A DNA stretch of 64,000 nt. Origin: Acidobacteria bacterium RIFCSPLOWO2_12_FULL_68_19 (GTDB lineage: Bacteria > Acidobacteriota > Vicinamibacteria > Vicinamibacterales > UBA2999). The stretch covers positions 145,073 to 209,072 of the forward strand of contig MELF01000045.1 in NCBI GenBank assembly GCA_001767525.1. The letters are read 5' to 3'. Numbering within the stretch: position 1 is the first letter of the stretch; each line of letters begins with the position of its first letter. Positions 31,062 through 39,122 of this stretch are shown piece by piece. The position numbers and the translations under genes were made by a program. The notes beneath the pieces were generated by a model. That model was not told the origin of the DNA. It saw nothing but the letters and a program-made list of their open reading frames with translations, and did no database searches.

Positions 31062-32006
31062 ATGAAGAGACGCTCGTTCTGCTTTCTCACCGCCGCCCTC
31101 GGCTACATCCTGGCGTTGACGATGGCCACCGCCGGGGCGGAGGGGCCGGCAGGAGCATCCATGGCGCAGCCCCTGGGGCCGCCGGGCCAGGCCGTCGGCG
31201 ATTACGTGGGAGAGGTCACCTGCGTGTCGTGTCACGACGACCGGTCGTACCGCGACACGCCGCACGGGCACGCGTTCAACCCGCGCACGCCGGCGGCCAA
31301 TCAGGGATGCGAGAGCTGCCACGGCCCAGGCGCGGCGCACGCCAAGGACGGCGATCCGGCGCTCATCCGCTCCTTCTCGCAGATGCCGCCGGCCGAGGTG
31401 AGCGAGAGCTGCATGACGTGCCACAACCGCGCGGAGCACGCGCTCTGGGACGGCAGCCAGCACGATCAACGCAACCTCACCTGCACGACGTGCCACAGCG
31501 TGCACGCGCCGCAGGGCGAGGGGCAGATCAAGGCGCGCACCCAGATCGCGCTCTGCAGCCAGTGTCACCGCAACGTCACCAACCGGCAGCACCGGTTCAA
31601 TCACATGCCGGTGCGCGAGGCGGCGATGACGTGCACCGCGTGCCACAACCCGCACGGCAGCACCAACGTCCGGCTGCTCCGGACCGGCACGACGGTCGAC
31701 GAGCTGTGCACGAGCTGCCATGCGGACAAGCGCGGGCCGTACCTGTGGGAGCACGCGCCGGTCAGCGAGAGCTGCGTGACCTGCCACGAGCCGCACGGCT
31801 CCAACAACCAGCGGATGCTCGTCAGCAAGGTGCCGTTCCTCTGCCAGCGGTGTCACGTCACCTCCAGGCATCCGCCGACGGTGTACGACGGCTACCTGCT
31901 GAACAACTCGCAGAACGCGAACAAGATCTACGCGCGCGGGTGCGTGAACTGCCATCAGCTGATCCACGGGTCGAACGCGCCGTCGGGCAAGGCGCTGCTG
32001 CGGTAG
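31062..32006 (+). CDS. MtrA/DmsE-like periplasmic decaheme cytochrome c
   Basis: This 314-residue protein has a signal peptide and ten CxxCH sites (CVSCH, CESCH, CMTCH, CTTCH, CSQCH, CTACH, CTSCH, CVTCH, CQRCH, CVNCH) spaced regularly, with HNPHGSTN and HEPHGSNN repeats between them. Length and heme number match the MtrA/PioA/DmsE family, decaheme wires that plug into an outer-membrane barrel. The gene directly after it encodes such a barrel, which makes the assignment firm as a pair. The direction of electron flow (outward to minerals or partners, or inward from Fe(II) or an electrode-like donor) is not determined by sequence. Confidence 0.9.
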   Translation: MKRRSFCFLTAALGYILALTMATAGAEGPAGASMAQPLGPPGQAVGDYVGEVTCVSCHDDRSYRDTPHGHAFNPRTPAANQGCESCHGPGAAHAKDGDPALIRSFSQMPPAEVSESCMTCHNRAEHALWDGSQHDQRNLTCTTCHSVHAPQGEGQIKARTQIALCSQCHRNVTNRQHRFNHMPVREAAMTCTACHNPHGSTNVRLLRTGTTVDELCTSCHADKRGPYLWEHAPVSESCVTCHEPHGSNNQRMLVSKVPFLCQRCHVTSRHPPTVYDGYLLNNSQNANKIYARGCVNCHQLIHGSNAPSGKALLR

Positions 32007-32020
32007 GCGAGGAGAGTGTC

Positions 32021-34435
32021 ATGCGCAACAGACTCACAGTCCTGACCGCTGCGCTCCTTCTGGCCTCCGTGCCAGGATGGGCGCAGGCGCCGCAGCCGGC
32101 GCCGGCCGCCGCGCCGGTGCCGACACCGCTCCTCACCGGCACCATCGACGTCGGGGGGCTCTTCACCACTACCGACGGCGACGAGGCGCGCTTCGAGCGC
32201 TACCGCGACAGCCGCGACGGCGCTTATTCGACCTTCGACCTCACGCGCCAAACCGGGAGCTACGCCTTCGAGGCGAACGCGTTTCACGTCGGCTATCGCG
32301 ACCAGCGGTACAGCGCCGCCTTCATGAGCCGGCGCATCAAGGTCGACTTCGACTGGGTCTCGGTGCCGCTGAATTTCAGCTACATCGCGCGGACACCGTA
32401 CGTGACGAACGGCGGCACGTTGACGTTGGACGACACCGCACAGCGGGCCGTTCAGGGGCCGACCAATGCCGTAAACGACGGCACGGCGGTGGGCGTGCCG
32501 TGCGCGCCGGGGGCGCTGCCCGCCTCGTGCAGCACGCCCGCGCTGGCCGCGCAGGCGAAGGCGAACCGCTCCATCTACAACAGCCTGGCGAACCCGTTCG
32601 AGCTCCGGCACCGCCGCGACACGGCGGAGGTCGCGGTCAACTACGCCGCGACGCGGGCGGTCGACATCGACGCGCGGTTCGCTTCGGCCAGGCGCGAAGG
32701 GCAGCAGCCCTGGGCCGCCTCCTTCGCGTTCAACAACGCGGTCGAGCTGCCGCAGCCGCTCGACCAGCGGACCAACGACGCGTCGGTGGGCGCGAGCTGG
32801 GCGAACCCGCGCGGCATGTTCCGGCTCGGCTGGGACGGGTCGTGGTTCATGAACGACATCCACAGCCTGACCTGGGACAACCCGGTCCGGCTGACCGACT
32901 TCAGCAACGGGCTGGCGCCGCCGCTCGGCCCCTACGACCCGAGCGGCTACAGCAACGGCAACGGGCCGGCGCAGGGGCGGCAGGCGATGGCGCCGAGCAA
33001 CGTGCAGAACGTGGTGAGCGCCACCGCCCTCTACAAGCTGCGCGGCCGCACCACCCTCAACGGCGTGGCGCAGCTCACGCAGCAGACGCAGGACGAGGAC
33101 CTCATCCCCTGGACGACGAACCCGGTGATCAACTCGCCGGTCGTCTTTGCGGCGTTCCCACATCTGGCGGCGCTGCCGCGGACAACCGCGGACGCCGAGG
33201 CCAGAGGAGTGAACACGCTCATCAACCTCAGCTCGCGGCCGTCCCGCGTGGTGAACTTCACGGTGCGCTACCGCTTCAACGATCGCGACGTGCGGACGCC
33301 GGCCTTCGACGCGCGGGAGTACGTGCGCTTCGACGCGGTGCCGGAGGAGATCGAGGAAGGGCTGTCGCACCAGTACGACATCTCGCGGCACATCTTCGAC
33401 GCCAACGCGGCGTTCACGCCGGGCGGCTGGGGCACCGTGCGCCTCGGCTACGGGCACGAGACGGTGGAGCGCCACGGCCGCGGCTTCGCGGACGTCGGCG
33501 AGAACATCGTCCGCGTCTCCTACGACACCTATACCAGCCCGTGGGTGACCGTGCGCGCCTCCTTCGACGCGGCGCGCCGGCGCGGCTCGGGCCTGGTCGA
33601 GGTCCACGGGTTGTCCGAGACCGAGGACCTGACGCTCATCACCGGCCCGGGCGGCACGCAGCCGACGCTGCGCTACTACGACGAAGCCGACCGCGACCGC
33701 ACGCGCGGGGCGGTGATCGTCACGGTGATGCCCCGCGACAACGTGGACGTCTACGCCCAGTTCGGCGGCGGCCGGGACCGCTACCGGGTCGACCCCTCCG
33801 CACCGGTGAGCCGGCCGGGCGAACTGTTCGGGCTGCACGAGTCGGACGTGGTGACCTGGAACACCGGGTTCAACGTCCAGCCGACCGACGTCGTCTCGCT
33901 CGGCGCCAACTACGGCCGCGACCGGTACAGCTCGCTCCAGCTCTCGCGCAACGCCAGTCCGCCGCCGGACCCGAGCTGGACCGACCGCAACCGGAACTGG
34001 ACGCTCGACAACGACGACAAGGTCGATACGGTGACCGCGTATCTCGACCTGCTGCGGGCCGTGCGGAACACCGACATCCGCTTCAGCTACGACTACAGCG
34101 ACTCGGACAACTCGTTCGTGCACGGCGGGCCGCGCGTGGCGGCGCTCGCCGGGCTGAACCAGTTCATCCCGCTGCCCGACGTGGAGAACACGTGGCATCG
34201 GGCGACGGCCGACGTGCAGTACTTCTTCACCGCCCGCGCCGGCGTCGGATTCGGCTACTACTTCGAGAAGCTCGACATCGTCGACTTCGACACGATCGAC
34301 ACGAACGGACCGGTGGGGTTCCTACCGGCGACCGGCGATCCGCGCATCGACTGGCTGGGCGGACTCGTCACCGGCTACGGCAACCGGCCGTACACAGGAC
34401 ACAGCGGCTTCGTGAGGGTGATCTATCGCTTCTGA
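32021..34435 (+). CDS. MtrB/PioB-like outer-membrane beta-barrel
   Basis: This 804-residue protein has a signal peptide ending GWAQA and a long series of alternating amphipathic strands. It ends in VRVIYRF, the terminal aromatic typical of outer-membrane barrels. It follows the decaheme MtrA-like gene by 14 nt; an MtrA-MtrB pair is the defining unit of porin-cytochrome conduits. No separate outer-surface multiheme MtrC/OmcA gene is visible downstream, as in PioAB-type systems. The classical CxxC of Shewanella MtrB was not seen near the N-terminus. It is convergent with the NapC-like gene, separated by a long hairpin element. Confidence 0.85.
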   Translation: MRNRLTVLTAALLLASVPGWAQAPQPAPAAAPVPTPLLTGTIDVGGLFTTTDGDEARFERYRDSRDGAYSTFDLTRQTGSYAFEANAFHVGYRDQRYSAAFMSRRIKVDFDWVSVPLNFSYIARTPYVTNGGTLTLDDTAQRAVQGPTNAVNDGTAVGVPCAPGALPASCSTPALAAQAKANRSIYNSLANPFELRHRRDTAEVAVNYAATRAVDIDARFASARREGQQPWAASFAFNNAVELPQPLDQRTNDASVGASWANPRGMFRLGWDGSWFMNDIHSLTWDNPVRLTDFSNGLAPPLGPYDPSGYSNGNGPAQGRQAMAPSNVQNVVSATALYKLRGRTTLNGVAQLTQQTQDEDLIPWTTNPVINSPVVFAAFPHLAALPRTTADAEARGVNTLINLSSRPSRVVNFTVRYRFNDRDVRTPAFDAREYVRFDAVPEEIEEGLSHQYDISRHIFDANAAFTPGGWGTVRLGYGHETVERHGRGFADVGENIVRVSYDTYTSPWVTVRASFDAARRRGSGLVEVHGLSETEDLTLITGPGGTQPTLRYYDEADRDRTRGAVIVTVMPRDNVDVYAQFGGGRDRYRVDPSAPVSRPGELFGLHESDVVTWNTGFNVQPTDVVSLGANYGRDRYSSLQLSRNASPPPDPSWTDRNRNWTLDNDDKVDTVTAYLDLLRAVRNTDIRFSYDYSDSDNSFVHGGPRVAALAGLNQFIPLPDVENTWHRATADVQYFFTARAGVGFGYYFEKLDIVDFDTIDTNGPVGFLPATGDPRIDWLGGLVTGYGNRPYTGHSGFVRVIYRF

Positions 34436-34442
34436 GAGGAGA

Positions 34443-34606
34443 GACGTTCACAGTTCTCACTTCTACCTTCTCGGTTCGTGTTCACGTTCGGTTCGGCGTT
34501 CGGGTTCTCGGTTCGTGTCTTGACGCACGTTGCGAACCTCGAACCTGGAACCTGGAACCGAACCCAGAACACGAACCGAGAACCCAGAAGTGAGAAGTGC
34601 GAACGA
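34443..34606. repeat. long-hairpin element, copy 1 (convergent MtrB/NapC-like gap)
   Basis: Outer arms are GTTCACAGTTCTCACTTCT and AGAAGTGAGAAGTGCGAAC, near-perfect inverted copies, with GTTCGTGTTC / GAACACGAAC words inside. It sits between two convergent stops and could act as a bidirectional terminator. It belongs to the same family as the copies at 40956, 49489, 52186, 53756 and 63063. Confidence 0.75.
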
Positions 34607-34619
34607 CGCGATCTCCGGC

Positions 34620-35972
34620 TCACTCGAAATCGTGGCAGAGGTCGCATTCCTGCCGGATGAGCGTGCCGTCGCGGCTGGCGTGGCTGCCGTCGTGGCAGCG
34701 GAAGCACCCCGGAAACGCCATGTGCCCGATGTTGTTCGGATAGGTCCCCCAGCCGACGCGCATCTCCGGAAAGACGTTGCGCCGGTAGAGCCCGTCGGCC
34801 GCCCGGATCGCGCGCTCCACGTCCTGCCGGCGCGAGGCGTAGACCGTCGGGTACTGCGCGCGGTAGAAGTCGCGTAGCCGGGCCGCGATGCCCGTGGCGG
34901 CGGCGCCGTGGTCCGGGTACGCCGCCTCGAGCGCGGCCACCGCCTCGCGCTTGGCGTAGGGGAGCGTCGCGGCGATCTCTCCGGTCGCCATCGCCTCGTC
35001 CACCGCGCGCTCGGCCGAGAGCGCGAACGGATGGGCCGGGCGGTTGTGGCAGTCCATGCAGTCCATCCGGCGCCGCTCGCGCCCCTGAAGCGCATCGGAG
35101 GTCACCCCCTCGGCGAAGTACTCGCGCACGTTCCCCTGCCGGTCGCGCAGCCAGATGTACCCGATCGACTGCCGCGCCTGGTCGAGCGCGACGTACTCGA
35201 TCTCGTTGGCCACGTTCATGTGCCAGTGGATGCCCGCGGCGATGCCGAGCCGCTCGCTGCCGCCGCCGATGTGGATCCGCAGCGTGTTCACCGTCTCGGT
35301 GTTCCTCTCGTCCTCGGCGTACTCGCGGATCACCTTGACCTTGTCGCCGTGGAACTTCTCCGGCCAGTGGCAGCGCTCGCACGTGTCGCGCGCCGGGCGC
35401 AGGTCCTCCACCGGCGACGGGATCGGCCGCTCGTGGCTGGCCATGAGGACCGAGAACACCTGTCGCGTGCCCGACAGCTTCGCCCGGACGAACCACGGCG
35501 CCCCAGGGCCGATGTGGCACTCGACGCAGGTGACCCGCGAGTGGGGGCTGTCCTGGTACGCGGCGAATTCGGGCTGCATCACCTGGTGGCACACCTGGCC
35601 GCAGAAGGTGACCGAGTCCATGAACTCGACGCCTCGGTACGTCGCCAGCGACACCACGAGGAGATTGACCATCGTGAGCAGCGCCACGGCGAAGACGGCG
35701 CGCCGCTGGGACGGGTCGTTGAGATCGACGCGCGGCCAGTGCAGCTCGGACGGCGGGCGTCCGGCGCGGCGCCGGCGCCGCTCGAGGAACGCGCTGAGGG
35801 GAAGGAGCAGCAGGCCGAGCGCGAAGAAGGCCGGAAAGACCAGGAAGAAGAGAATGCCGATGTAGGGATTGGTGTGGAAGCCGAACAGGTCGACGAGGAA
35901 CACCGCCACAAACAGCACGCCGCTCGTGGCGGCGAGCGCCGCGCCGGCGAACGAGAGACGGGTGCGCAGCAT
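34620..35972 (-). CDS. NapC/NirT-like membrane hexaheme cytochrome
   Basis: This 450-residue protein has three hydrophobic segments near the N-terminus (residues 7-30, 40-65, 92-112) and a periplasmic heme domain. The first heme site is FCGQVCHQVMQPEFAAY, a CX3CH form, followed by CVECHIGPGAPWF, CERCH, CMDCH, CFRCH and CDLCH. The Q/CH-x-M-x-PE and CVECHIGPGA context matches NapC/NirT/NrfH-type quinol dehydrogenases, extended by a C-terminal domain. It would oxidise quinol and hand electrons to periplasmic acceptors such as the MtrA-like protein. ATG 35972 follows AAGGA. It is on the opposite strand to MtrAB and next to another cytochrome c. Confidence 0.85.
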   Translation of the reverse strand: MLRTRLSFAGAALAATSGVLFVAVFLVDLFGFHTNPYIGILFFLVFPAFFALGLLLLPLSAFLERRRRRAGRPPSELHWPRVDLNDPSQRRAVFAVALLTMVNLLVVSLATYRGVEFMDSVTFCGQVCHQVMQPEFAAYQDSPHSRVTCVECHIGPGAPWFVRAKLSGTRQVFSVLMASHERPIPSPVEDLRPARDTCERCHWPEKFHGDKVKVIREYAEDERNTETVNTLRIHIGGGSERLGIAAGIHWHMNVANEIEYVALDQARQSIGYIWLRDRQGNVREYFAEGVTSDALQGRERRRMDCMDCHNRPAHPFALSAERAVDEAMATGEIAATLPYAKREAVAALEAAYPDHGAAATGIAARLRDFYRAQYPTVYASRRQDVERAIRAADGLYRRNVFPEMRVGWGTYPNNIGHMAFPGCFRCHDGSHASRDGTLIRQECDLCHDFE

Positions 35973-36010
35973 CGCGTCCTTAGTTCTTCTACCACAGCCG
36001 CGCGGTTCAC

Positions 36011-36041
36011 GAGATATTCCGCCCCCGGCCGGAATTCCGCG
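36011..36041. promoter_or_regulatory. paired activator site between NapC-like and cytochrome c genes
   Basis: GATATTCCGCC and GGAATTCCGCG share TTCCGC at exactly 18-bp spacing. They are about 81-111 bp upstream of the predicted sigma-54 start point of the cytochrome gene. Confidence 0.6.
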
Positions 36042-36094
36042 CGCCCCGGCGCCGCCCCTCGCCCGGCCGTCCGCCGATTGTGGCGCGTCCGGTC

Positions 36095-36111
36095 GAGGCA
36101 CCTGGATTGCA
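36095..36111 (+). promoter_or_regulatory. sigma-54 promoter of cytochrome c gene
   Basis: GAGGCACCTGGATTGCA contains GGCAC-N5-TTGCA. The predicted start point is near 36122, about 8 nt before the ATG. Confidence 0.8.
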
Positions 36112-36129
36112 CCGTCGCGGGCTACGACC

Positions 36130-36564
36130 ATGCATCCGCCGACCCGCCTGCTTGCCGTTGTCGCGCTCGGGGCGTGCACCCTCGCGCCGGTGGCGGGACA
36201 GACCCGCACCGAGCCGGCGCCGGCGCTCATTGACTCGCTGGCCGGGCGGGATTCCTTCGACCGCTACTGCGCGCCGTGCCACGGGATCACCGCGACCGGC
36301 GACGGCCCGGTGGCGCCGGGGCTCCGGAAGCGCCCGGCCGACCTCACGCGTCTCTCCGCGAAGGAACGCGGGACCTTCCCCCGCGAGCGCGTCCGGGAGC
36401 TGCTCGCGGGAACGGGACGCGCGATCCCCGCGCACGGCAGCTCCGCGATGCCGGTGTGGGGACCGATCTTCCGCGCCTTCGAATCCGACGCGCGTGCCCG
36501 GGCGCGGATCGCGAGCCTGGTCGCCTACCTCGAGTCGATCCAGTTGCCCGCCGCGACGCGCTGA
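36130..36564 (+). CDS. secreted monoheme cytochrome c
   Basis: This 144-residue protein has a signal peptide (MHPPTRLLAVVALGACTLAP) and one heme site, FDRYCAPCHGITATGDGPVAPGL, whose CxxCHG-x-GDGP context is the common cytochrome c class I form. A Met ligand is likely in SSAMPVWG. No ribosome site precedes the ATG and the predicted transcript starts about 8 nt upstream, so translation may be nearly leaderless. It is convergent with the OxyR-like gene. Confidence 0.87.
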   Translation: MHPPTRLLAVVALGACTLAPVAGQTRTEPAPALIDSLAGRDSFDRYCAPCHGITATGDGPVAPGLRKRPADLTRLSAKERGTFPRERVRELLAGTGRAIPAHGSSAMPVWGPIFRAFESDARARARIASLVAYLESIQLPAATR

Positions 36565-36574
36565 TGAGCGGGCG

Positions 36575-37504
36575 CTATTCCGCCCCTCTCTTCGGATACG
36601 TCTGGCGCATTGTCTCGGCGATCCGGCTGAGCGCGGGCCTGAGGGGCGAGCGGCGCCGCCAGGCGAGGATGAGCGTGCGCCTCGGGGCCGGCGGCGCGAA
36701 GCGGCGCACCCGCAACTGGCCGCGCCGGTTCTCCACCGGCAGCGCCAGTGCGGGCAGGAGCGTGGCGCCGGTGCCGACGCTCGCCATCTGGACCAGCGTG
36801 GAGAGCGAGGTCGCCTCGAAGCTCGTCCTGCGCGCCTTGGCGTGCGCGTCGGCGCAGAACCCGAGCACCTGATCGCGGAAACAGTGCCCCTCGTTGAGCA
36901 GCAGGAGCGGCACCTCGTCCAGTTCGGCGGGTGTGGCCGGCTTGCGGCTCTTCATCAACGGATGGGCGGGCCCCGACGCCAGCACGAACGGGTCGCGCCC
37001 GAGGATCGCATATTCGCAGCTGCCGATGTCGGCCTCGAGCGCCATGACGGAGGCGTCGAGCGTGCCGTCGGTGAGCCGCCCCACGAGCACGGCGGTGCGA
37101 TCCTCGGTCCAGAGGAACGTCAGCTTCGGATACTCCCGGGTGAGCGCCGGGACGAGGAAGGGGAGGAGGTACGGGCCCACCGTCGGAATGACGCCGACGC
37201 GCAGCGTGCCCCGGAACGGATCGCTGAACTGCTGGGCGACGGTCCGGAGGTCGGCGACCTCGACGAGCACCTGCCGCGCCTGCACCACTACGGCCTCGCC
37301 GGCCGGCGTCAGGCGGACGCCGCGGCGATCGCGCTCGAACAGGCGGACGCCGAGCACCTCCTCGACGAGCGCGACCTGCGCGCTGAGCGACGGCTGCGCC
37401 ACGTGGCACGCCTCGGCGGCGTGGCGGAAACTGCCGTGGTCGGCGACGGCGACCACATATTCGAGCTGCCGGAGGGAGACGGCCGGCAGCGCCGGAGACG
37501 CCAT
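36575..37504 (-). CDS. oxyR: OxyR-like LysR-family peroxide sensor/regulator
   Basis: This LysR-family protein of 309 residues has an N-terminal winged helix-turn-helix (LRQLEYVVAVADHGSFRHAAE, then QPSLSAQVALVEEVLGVRLFERD). In the effector domain NEGHCFRDQVLGFCADA carries two cysteines eight residues apart, matching the redox pair of OxyR (Cys199/Cys208 in E. coli). It should sense peroxide by disulfide formation. The gene is divergent from the polysaccharide export gene; the 71-nt gap contains two CTATCA words 33 bp apart that may belong to its own operator. No catalase gene is in view. Confidence 0.82.
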   Translation of the reverse strand: MASPALPAVSLRQLEYVVAVADHGSFRHAAEACHVAQPSLSAQVALVEEVLGVRLFERDRRGVRLTPAGEAVVVQARQVLVEVADLRTVAQQFSDPFRGTLRVGVIPTVGPYLLPFLVPALTREYPKLTFLWTEDRTAVLVGRLTDGTLDASVMALEADIGSCEYAILGRDPFVLASGPAHPLMKSRKPATPAELDEVPLLLLNEGHCFRDQVLGFCADAHAKARRTSFEATSLSTLVQMASVGTGATLLPALALPVENRRGQLRVRRFAPPAPRRTLILAWRRRSPLRPALSRIAETMRQTYPKRGAE

Positions 37505-37575
37505 AGTCCAAACCTATCACAAGTCTCCAAAAGATGTCTTTGACACTATCAGCCTGGGGGGCGACACTGGAAGGC

Positions 37576-38382
37576 ATGAAGACGCCATCGCCCCGGTTCC
37601 GACGGGCTGCTGCCGCGGCCCTCGCCTGCGCCCTGAGCACCGGTTCCGTGCTCGCGACGCAGGCGTCGCCGTCCGGCGACTACGCCGTCGGCCCGCAAGA
37701 CGTGCTGGTCATCACCTCCTACGACGAGCCGGAGCTGTCGGGCCGGTTCGTGGTGGAAACCGACGGCACCTTCACCTATCCGCTCGTCGGCCGGCTGAGC
37801 GCCGGCGGGCTGACGCTGCGCGAACTCGAGGCGGAGCTGCGCCGGCGCCTCGTCGAGATGGGCTTCTTCCGGAATCCGCAGATCACCGTCGCCGTCGGGA
37901 CGTACCGGAGCCAGCGGATCTTCATCCTCGGCGAGGTGCAGAAGCCGGGCGCCTACGCGCTGTCGAGCCAGATGCCGCTCGTCGAGGCGCTGGCGTTGGC
38001 CGGCTCGACGCTGCCGACCGCCAGCGGCGAGGTCGTGATCGCCCGCGCGGGCGGGGAAGAGGCGGCACGGGTGAACATCCGCGACATTCAGAGCGGGTCT
38101 GTGCTGCCAGTGATGCTCGACGCGGGCGACAGCCTCTTCGTCCTCCGCGCCGAGAACGTCTACGTGTTCGGCCAGGTCCGCAACCCCGGCGCCTATCCGC
38201 TGCCGGAAGAGACGATGCTGCTGCAGGCGCTCTCGCTGGCCGGCGGCCTGACGGACCGCGCGTCGGCCTCGCGCATCCAGGTGGTGCGGATGGTGGGCGG
38301 CAGGAGGTACGAGTTGCGGGTCGCCTTGACCGACATGGTCGAGCCCGGCGACACCATCGTCGTCCCGCAGCGCTTCTTCTAG
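37576..38382 (+). CDS. Wza/GumB-like polysaccharide export protein
   Basis: This 268-residue protein has a signal peptide ending near LATQA, then the polysaccharide export domain (YAVGPQDVLVITSYDEPEL, DGTFTYPLVGRL) and two SLBB repeats (FILGEVQKPGAYALSSQMPL and VYVFGQVRNPGAYPLPEETM). It forms part of the outer-membrane pore for capsule or exopolysaccharide. ATG 37576 was chosen over an upstream start because it gives a proper signal peptide. No lipobox cysteine is in a typical place, so lipidation is doubtful. No other exopolysaccharide gene is adjacent. Confidence 0.87.
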   Translation: MKTPSPRFRRAAAAALACALSTGSVLATQASPSGDYAVGPQDVLVITSYDEPELSGRFVVETDGTFTYPLVGRLSAGGLTLRELEAELRRRLVEMGFFRNPQITVAVGTYRSQRIFILGEVQKPGAYALSSQMPLVEALALAGSTLPTASGEVVIARAGGEEAARVNIRDIQSGSVLPVMLDAGDSLFVLRAENVYVFGQVRNPGAYPLPEETMLLQALSLAGGLTDRASASRIQVVRMVGGRRYELRVALTDMVEPGDTIVVPQRFF

Positions 38383-38466
38383 GCCTCCCGCCTGCGCCCC
38401 GATCCTTCGGACCGGTCGGTGGTCTGAGTCCTGGGGCCTGGGGCCTGTGGTACGCTGTCCCCGCGC

Positions 38467-39117
38467 GTGTTCACGATCGATTTCACCAGGCTGCTCACCG
38501 GCTTCATCGTCCTCGTCGTCTCGCTGACGGTCCATGAGGCCGCGCACGCCTGGTCGGCGGATCGACTCGGCGACGAGACCGCCCGGCGGCTCGGGCGGCT
38601 GTCGCTCAATCCGGTCGTGCACGTCGATCCGATCGGCACGATCGTCTTTCCCCTGCTGGCGATGGTGACGAACTTGCCGCTCATCGGCTGGGCGAAGCCC
38701 GTGCCGGTGAGCACGGCGCGGCTCCGGGGCAACTGGCGGCGGAAGTTCATGATGGTCGCCGCCGCCGGTCCGGCGAGCAACCTCGTCCTGGCCGTGGCCG
38801 CGGCGATCGTGCTGGCGGCGCTCGCGCCGGTCGCCGCCTCGGGCGACGCGATTGCGGTGTCGGTGACCGCGCGGCTGGACTATCTGTTCCAGACGATGGT
38901 CGTGGTGAACGTGCTGCTGGCCGTGTTCAACATGGTGCCGGTTCCGCCGCTCGACGGCGGCAACGTGTTGTCGGGTCTGCTCACCGGATCGATGGCGGGC
39001 GCCTTCGATCGGCTCCGCCCGTTCGGGTTCCTCATTCTCTACGGCCTGCTGCTCTCCGGCGTGCTCTGGACGCTGGTGTCGCCGCCGGCCGAACTGCTCC
39101 TCTCGTGGCTGCTGTAG
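38467..39117 (+). CDS. M50-family (site-2-protease-like) membrane zinc metalloprotease
   Basis: This 216-residue integral membrane protein has the zinc site VHEAAH (HExxH) in the first helix and NMVPVPPLDGG, the NPDG-type second motif, in a later helix. It is a compact M50B site-2-protease-like protein, as in the YwhC/Rip3 class without PDZ. The substrate is unknown. The GTG start is preceded by a short GC-rich gap that contains the repeated word CCTGGGGCCTGGGG, also seen near 48558. It overlaps nothing upstream and leads into trpS. Confidence 0.87.
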   Translation: MFTIDFTRLLTGFIVLVVSLTVHEAAHAWSADRLGDETARRLGRLSLNPVVHVDPIGTIVFPLLAMVTNLPLIGWAKPVPVSTARLRGNWRRKFMMVAAAGPASNLVLAVAAAIVLAALAPVAASGDAIAVSVTARLDYLFQTMVVVNVLLAVFNMVPVPPLDGGNVLSGLLTGSMAGAFDRLRPFGFLILYGLLLSGVLWTLVSPPAELLLSWLL

Positions 39118-39122
39118 AGCGT

